From NCBI GenBank assembly GCA_021162285.1, contig JAGGYZ010000245.1, forward strand, positions 1 through 9,157: a DNA stretch of 9,157 bases, written 5' to 3'. The notes beneath the pieces are model-generated. The model did no database searches. It saw only the letters and a list, made by a program, of their open reading frames with translations, and was not told where the DNA came from. How positions within the stretch are numbered: position 1 is the first letter of the stretch; every line of letters begins with the position of its first letter. Below are positions 6,176-9,157 of the stretch, one piece after another. This stretch comes from Candidatus Fermentibacteraceae bacterium (lineage in GTDB: Bacteria > Fermentibacterota > Fermentibacteria > Fermentibacterales > JCC-6). The position numbers and the translations under genes are program-made.

Positions 6176-8050
6176 TTACCTGAGTATTACAAATCTTCCT
6201 CTGGACACACCATGTCCGGTTTCAAGAACTGCGAAGTACATGCCATTGCTCAACGACGAGCCGTCTATACCCGCACTGTTGATTCCTGATCCAAGATCAC
6301 CAAGATCTGTGTTCTGAATCAGACGACCACTGAGATCGAACACCGACAGGGAAGCGGAGCACGGTTCATCAAGACTGAATGATACAGAGAGCATGTTTCC
6401 TGGGCATGGATTTGGAGAAATGTTCAGCGATACATCTGCATCTGCAACATCGTTCTGTATACCCAGTCCCTGACCCCAGACGGTATCTCTGTAGTATGCA
6501 TCAAGCATGAGGTCAGCGTTTCTTCTCAAACCGTCCAGCCCAAGTCCCACGACCCATCCGCCTGTGATGAAAAGGGAATCACCTTCTTCAAGCTCCACAG
6601 GGGCCATGGAGACCAGGAAGCGATAATCAAATACAGGAGCCCCGAGATTAACAGGAGAATCCTGTACAATAGGAAATGGACCTGGGTTGGCAACAGTTAT
6701 TGCTTCAGGAGTGCTCGGGTTTCCAACCCAGTTACTGAGATACAATGGACCGCTGGCAAGGCCGCTGCTGTCGGGGTTGTTGCCCCACATGTAATTGTAC
6801 TTGTTAACGTCAGTGCCGGGGTCATCTTCCCAGTTCCACCAGGTGTGGCTTAGGGGAATGGGAACACCCCATACATCTGCCGGTCTCTGTATTGTCTGGT
6901 CTGCTTTTACAATGTAGAAGTCAAGAAGTCTCCACCCGATGAAACCGTTGCAGGGAGTCCCCAGATCGGGCTCGCCGGAATCATCTTCCGTAGAGGCGAG
7001 GTTGTCGGAATCCCACATGTAAGACAGGTTTCTTGGAACCACCAGATATGTGGTGTCCGCTACCGTCTGGGTGTAGTGGAAGTACGGCATACCGGCGGAG
7101 AAAAGTTCAATACCTGAAGCGGGATCTGTTATGTAAGTGGTGTCGCCGCCTGCAACTTTTGCGAGAATGGTAAAGTGGTCGCTTACACCGTTCTGATCCA
7201 CATCGTTATCTGGAATTCCGTCAGATCCCGGGTAGTTGTAGTAGTAGTAGATGTTCTGCGGATCGGAGGGGGACAGCGGGTTGTCTGGATTCTGCTGGTA
7301 GATGTAGACATCCTGAGTACTTGCAGTTACTCCTCCATCAAAGATGTACTCGAAGGAATTGTTCCCATTAGCCCAGATGGCATGACCGTCGTAGTAAACC
7401 AGATCATCGAGACCTGCTTCTGTAGAATCTGCGGCAGCAACATCGCAGTCACCTCTGATACCGGCTACAAAGCCATCAAGGGGAGCCCCGCTTCCGAACT
7501 CACTGTGATGGGTAATGACAAGCCTGTTTACAATGAAGTTGTCGTACCCGGCAGATGTCCAGCTGTAGTTTTCCTCCCAGACTCCGATTCCATAAGGGTT
7601 CTCGTTCTGGTTGAGGTACCAGTCGTCGTAGCCGTACTGGGTCTGTTCATCTGCAACAGGTCCCGGAACCAGTTTCTGCATCGGATAACCCTCGCTGGGC
7701 CATAATTCCCAGCTGCCGTAGTCGGAGCAGCTTGCCCATTTTGCAGCACTGTCCGGCCAGCTGCCTGTGATCTCACCGTAGCAGCAGCTCCACAGATCAC
7801 CTGACCACAGGTAATCGCTGCCTGAGCCTCCAGGCCATTCCATTGAAGACATGTTTCCCTGAGCATCTCCGAAAGTACCGTTATTTGCAAAAGCACTCCA
7901 GAGATTGCCCAGATTGTGTTCCTCCTGTTCCACCTCCGGTCTGGCATCAGTGTCTTCTGAAACAGTGACAAAAGACAGCAGTGAATCTGCAAACGCAGGT
8001 ACTGCTGTAAAGACCAGTAAAAGAACAAAAACGGCTCCAAATATTCTCAT
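6176..8050 (-). CDS. Secreted Trp/Tyr-rich protein with C-terminal T9SS/FlgD-like sorting domain
   Basis: Predicted extracellular or cell-surface protein. Start: ATG at 8050, preceded by AAGAAGGGAT and opening into a signal peptide MRIFGAVFVLLLVFTAVPAFA; the frame is open back to 8104, but that extension is charged and lacks signal features. Seen in 624 residues: signal 1-21; a long domain rich in W, Y, D, N and G (about 45-530) matching no enzyme I recognise; a calcium-loop-like DVDQNGVSD (283-291); a YYYYN tract (268-272); a segment PFPIVQDSPVNLG then YRFLVSMAPVELEEGDSLFI and GLDGLRRNADLMLDAYY (458-520); and a C-terminal domain (about 541-624) with ISPNPCPG, SVFDLSGRLI, LSNGMYFAVL and GRFVILR. 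That last pattern is the type A sorting domain of the Por/type IX system (or the related FlgD Ig-like fold), common in FCB bacteria. The 458-520 segment resembles proteins I know only as hypothetical in such genomes. Cargo function unknown; no catalytic motif seen. Confidence 0.85.
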   Translation of the reverse strand: MRIFGAVFVLLLVFTAVPAFADSLLSFVTVSEDTDARPEVEQEEHNLGNLWSAFANNGTFGDAQGNMSSMEWPGGSGSDYLWSGDLWSCCYGEITGSWPDSAAKWASCSDYGSWELWPSEGYPMQKLVPGPVADEQTQYGYDDWYLNQNENPYGIGVWEENYSWTSAGYDNFIVNRLVITHHSEFGSGAPLDGFVAGIRGDCDVAAADSTEAGLDDLVYYDGHAIWANGNNSFEYIFDGGVTASTQDVYIYQQNPDNPLSPSDPQNIYYYYNYPGSDGIPDNDVDQNGVSDHFTILAKVAGGDTTYITDPASGIELFSAGMPYFHYTQTVADTTYLVVPRNLSYMWDSDNLASTEDDSGEPDLGTPCNGFIGWRLLDFYIVKADQTIQRPADVWGVPIPLSHTWWNWEDDPGTDVNKYNYMWGNNPDSSGLASGPLYLSNWVGNPSTPEAITVANPGPFPIVQDSPVNLGAPVFDYRFLVSMAPVELEEGDSLFITGGWVVGLGLDGLRRNADLMLDAYYRDTVWGQGLGIQNDVADADVSLNISPNPCPGNMLSVSFSLDEPCSASLSVFDLSGRLIQNTDLGDLGSGINSAGIDGSSLSNGMYFAVLETGHGVSRGRFVILR

Positions 8051-8118
8051 TTGAACACATCCCTTCTTAAAGGTGCCCTTATCTATTTTAAAGGCAAACA
8101 TCACTCCATAACTTTAAA

Positions 8119-8147
8119 TATATAAGAAAATTCCACGAACATAACAA
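8119..8147 (-). promoter_or_regulatory. Candidate sigma70-like promoter for the sorting-domain gene
   Basis: On the minus strand TTGTTA (8147-8142) is followed after exactly 17 bases by TATATA (8124-8119), about 70 bp upstream of the gene start at 8050. The match to -35/-10 spacing is good, but the -10 is A/T-rich and symmetric, and promoter consensus in this lineage is unknown. The surrounding 8051-8249 region otherwise shows no clear plus-strand promoter for the DUF1028 gene. Confidence 0.35.
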
Positions 8148-8249
8148 TTCGATCTGAAAATACCGTCTGGAAAACCTGCTGCCTTTTCTTTCTCCAGAAA
8201 TTCTTCATATTCTCCATGGAAGTTAAACGCAGCCACTGGAGGATATATC

Positions 8250-9157
8250 ATGGCATTGCTGTTTGTATGGATTGTTTCAACATTTTCCATTGCAGCTTAC
8301 GATTCTGATGCAGGAGAATGGGGGGTTGCTGTTTCATCGTGTGTGCCGTTTGCTTACCATTCTGTTGTCTGGGCAGAGGCGGGGGCAGGGTCAGTTGCAA
8401 CCCAGGCCTTTGTTAACCACTTTTATGGAACGGATGGGCTTTTACTTCTTGAAGATGGTCTTACTGCTGATTCTGCGGTAATTCTGCTTACATCGGCAGA
8501 CTCACTGCAGGAACAGAGGCAGCTGGGTATAGTCGACAGATACGGGAATGCGGCTTGTTTCACCGGTGAAGAGTGCATGAACTGGGCAGGAAGCATTGTG
8601 GGAGAAAGTTACGCCATACAGGGAAACATTCTCACAGGCCCTGAAGTGATAGAGGCCATGGAAGAAGCTTACCTGCAGACGGAAAGCGCTCCTCTGGCAG
8701 AGAGGCTCTATGCTTCTCTAACTGCAGGCGAAGCCGCCGGAGGCGATTCCCGGGGAAGGCAGTCTGCCGGAATTCTGGTTGTGAGAGAAAACTCCGGGCA
8801 TGACGGAGCCACAGACAGATTTGTTGAACTGGCAGTTAACGATAACCCTGATCCTCTGGCTGTTCTTGGCAGTCATCTGTACACCTGGGAGTTGTACAAC
8901 TGTTTTCCCGTTTACGCTTCCGAGAGTGCGGACAGTCCTGTTTCAGAACAGAGAATGGTGTACCTGCTGCAGAGACTGGCCACAGAGGGCAGTGATAATC
9001 CACAACTCCTCAACCTGGGCGCATGGGAACTTGCAACAAGAGATATGATGTTGGATAAAGCGGTTGATATGGCTCTGCGTGCAGTTGAACTCGCTCCGGA
9101 AGATTCCAACATCAGAGACACCCTGGCGGAAGCTCTGTTCAGAAGTGGAAACACACA
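8250..9157 (+). CDS. DUF1028 (Ntn-hydrolase-like) protein with leader and TPR tail, partial
   Basis: Seen: an open frame from ATG 8250 to the window edge, 302 complete codons with no stop; GGAGG at 8238-8242, seven bases from the ATG, fixes the start. Residues 11-205 match the DUF1028 family in order: TFSIAAYD (11-18), GEWGVAVSS (22-30), WAEAGAGSVATQAFVN (41-56), RQLGIVDRYGNAACFTGEEC (90-109), YAIQGNILTGPEV (121-133), AERL and AGGDSRGRQSAGILVVRE (163-180), then DRFVELAVNDNPDPL (189-203). Known: family structures have the N-terminal nucleophile hydrolase fold; most members begin MTFSI, so Thr would be exposed. Here a ten-residue hydrophobic leader MALLFVWIVS precedes Thr11, suggesting export or processing. 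Residues about 255-302 form a TPR-like helical pair (LGAWELA...DKAVDMALRAVELAPED...LAEALFRSG), which may continue past the edge. Divergent from the sorting-domain gene. Substrate unknown. Family call is firm; activity is inference. Confidence 0.9.
   Translation, partial: MALLFVWIVSTFSIAAYDSDAGEWGVAVSSCVPFAYHSVVWAEAGAGSVATQAFVNHFYGTDGLLLLEDGLTADSAVILLTSADSLQEQRQLGIVDRYGNAACFTGEECMNWAGSIVGESYAIQGNILTGPEVIEAMEEAYLQTESAPLAERLYASLTAGEAAGGDSRGRQSAGILVVRENSGHDGATDRFVELAVNDNPDPLAVLGSHLYTWELYNCFPVYASESADSPVSEQRMVYLLQRLATEGSDNPQLLNLGAWELATRDMMLDKAVDMALRAVELAPEDSNIRDTLAEALFRSGNT

Noticed and set aside
7234..7250. GTA/TAG trinucleotide repeat that could be a phase-variable microsatellite
   Set aside because: Only about four uninterrupted units, within a coding YYYYN tract and a multiple of three, so it would not shift the frame.
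7175..7705. 176-codon plus-strand and 170-codon minus-strand (7528-8040) frames within the sorting-domain gene
   Set aside because: Both overlap the clearly coding minus-strand frame and have compositions expected of shifted reading; no independent start signals or domains.
8051..8104. 18-residue extension of the sorting-domain gene
   Set aside because: It would place charged residues before the signal peptide and covers the ribosome binding site of the ATG at 8050.
1..9157. CRISPR arrays, insertion sequences, tRNA or rRNA genes
   Set aside because: No spaced direct repeats, transposase frames, terminal inverted repeats or tRNA-like cloverleaf sequences were seen by eye.

Overview
This 9.2 kb window is ordinary bacterial chromosome: dense genes, mid GC, no mobile element, CRISPR or RNA gene that I could find. 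The best taxonomic clues are a secreted protein ending in a type IX secretion (Por)/FlgD-like C-terminal sorting domain, an OmpA-family outer-membrane protein carrying carboxypeptidase-regulatory-like beta domains, and an exported DUF1028 protein with a TPR tail. Together they suggest a Gram-negative-type (diderm) anaerobe of the FCB superphylum. A little-cultivated lineage of the Fermentibacterota/Aegiribacteria/Latescibacterota kind fits best, but this is inference and no marker gene is present to prove it.

Layout. (a) Positions 1-2218, minus strand: a tightly packed, probably co-transcribed set in the order UMF1-family MFS transporter (first), a polytopic membrane protein that distantly resembles HemX/CcsA cytochrome c assembly proteins (8-bp overlap), and the first 45 codons of a probable B12-binding radical SAM protein (3-bp gap) that runs off the left edge. 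(b) 2219-2350: a divergent intergenic region holding two perfect palindromes and a 9-bp direct repeat, which are candidate operators. (c) 2351-4006, plus strand: ATP-dependent phosphoenolpyruvate carboxykinase, followed by a clear intrinsic terminator. (d) 4172-6112, plus strand: OmpA-family protein with signal peptide, beta-rich N-terminal part, two Ig-like regulatory repeats and a peptidoglycan-binding OmpA C-terminal domain. (e) 6131-6160: a perfect 13-bp hairpin shared as terminator by the converging genes. (f) 6176-8050, minus strand: large secreted Trp/Tyr/Asp-rich protein with a C-terminal sorting domain. (g) 8051-8249: divergent promoter region. (h) 8250 to the right edge, plus strand: DUF1028 (Ntn-hydrolase-like) protein with a leader and a TPR tail, truncated by the window and open to the edge.

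The genes do not form one obvious system. pckA is central carbon metabolism. The OmpA protein, the sorting-domain protein and the DUF1028 protein are all predicted to act in the envelope or outside the cell. The most interesting lead is the left-edge operon (transporter, HemX-like protein without the haem-handling motif, B12 radical SAM), whose function I cannot name. Several starts were moved from the longest open frame to better-supported internal starts on the basis of ribosome binding sites and signal peptides.
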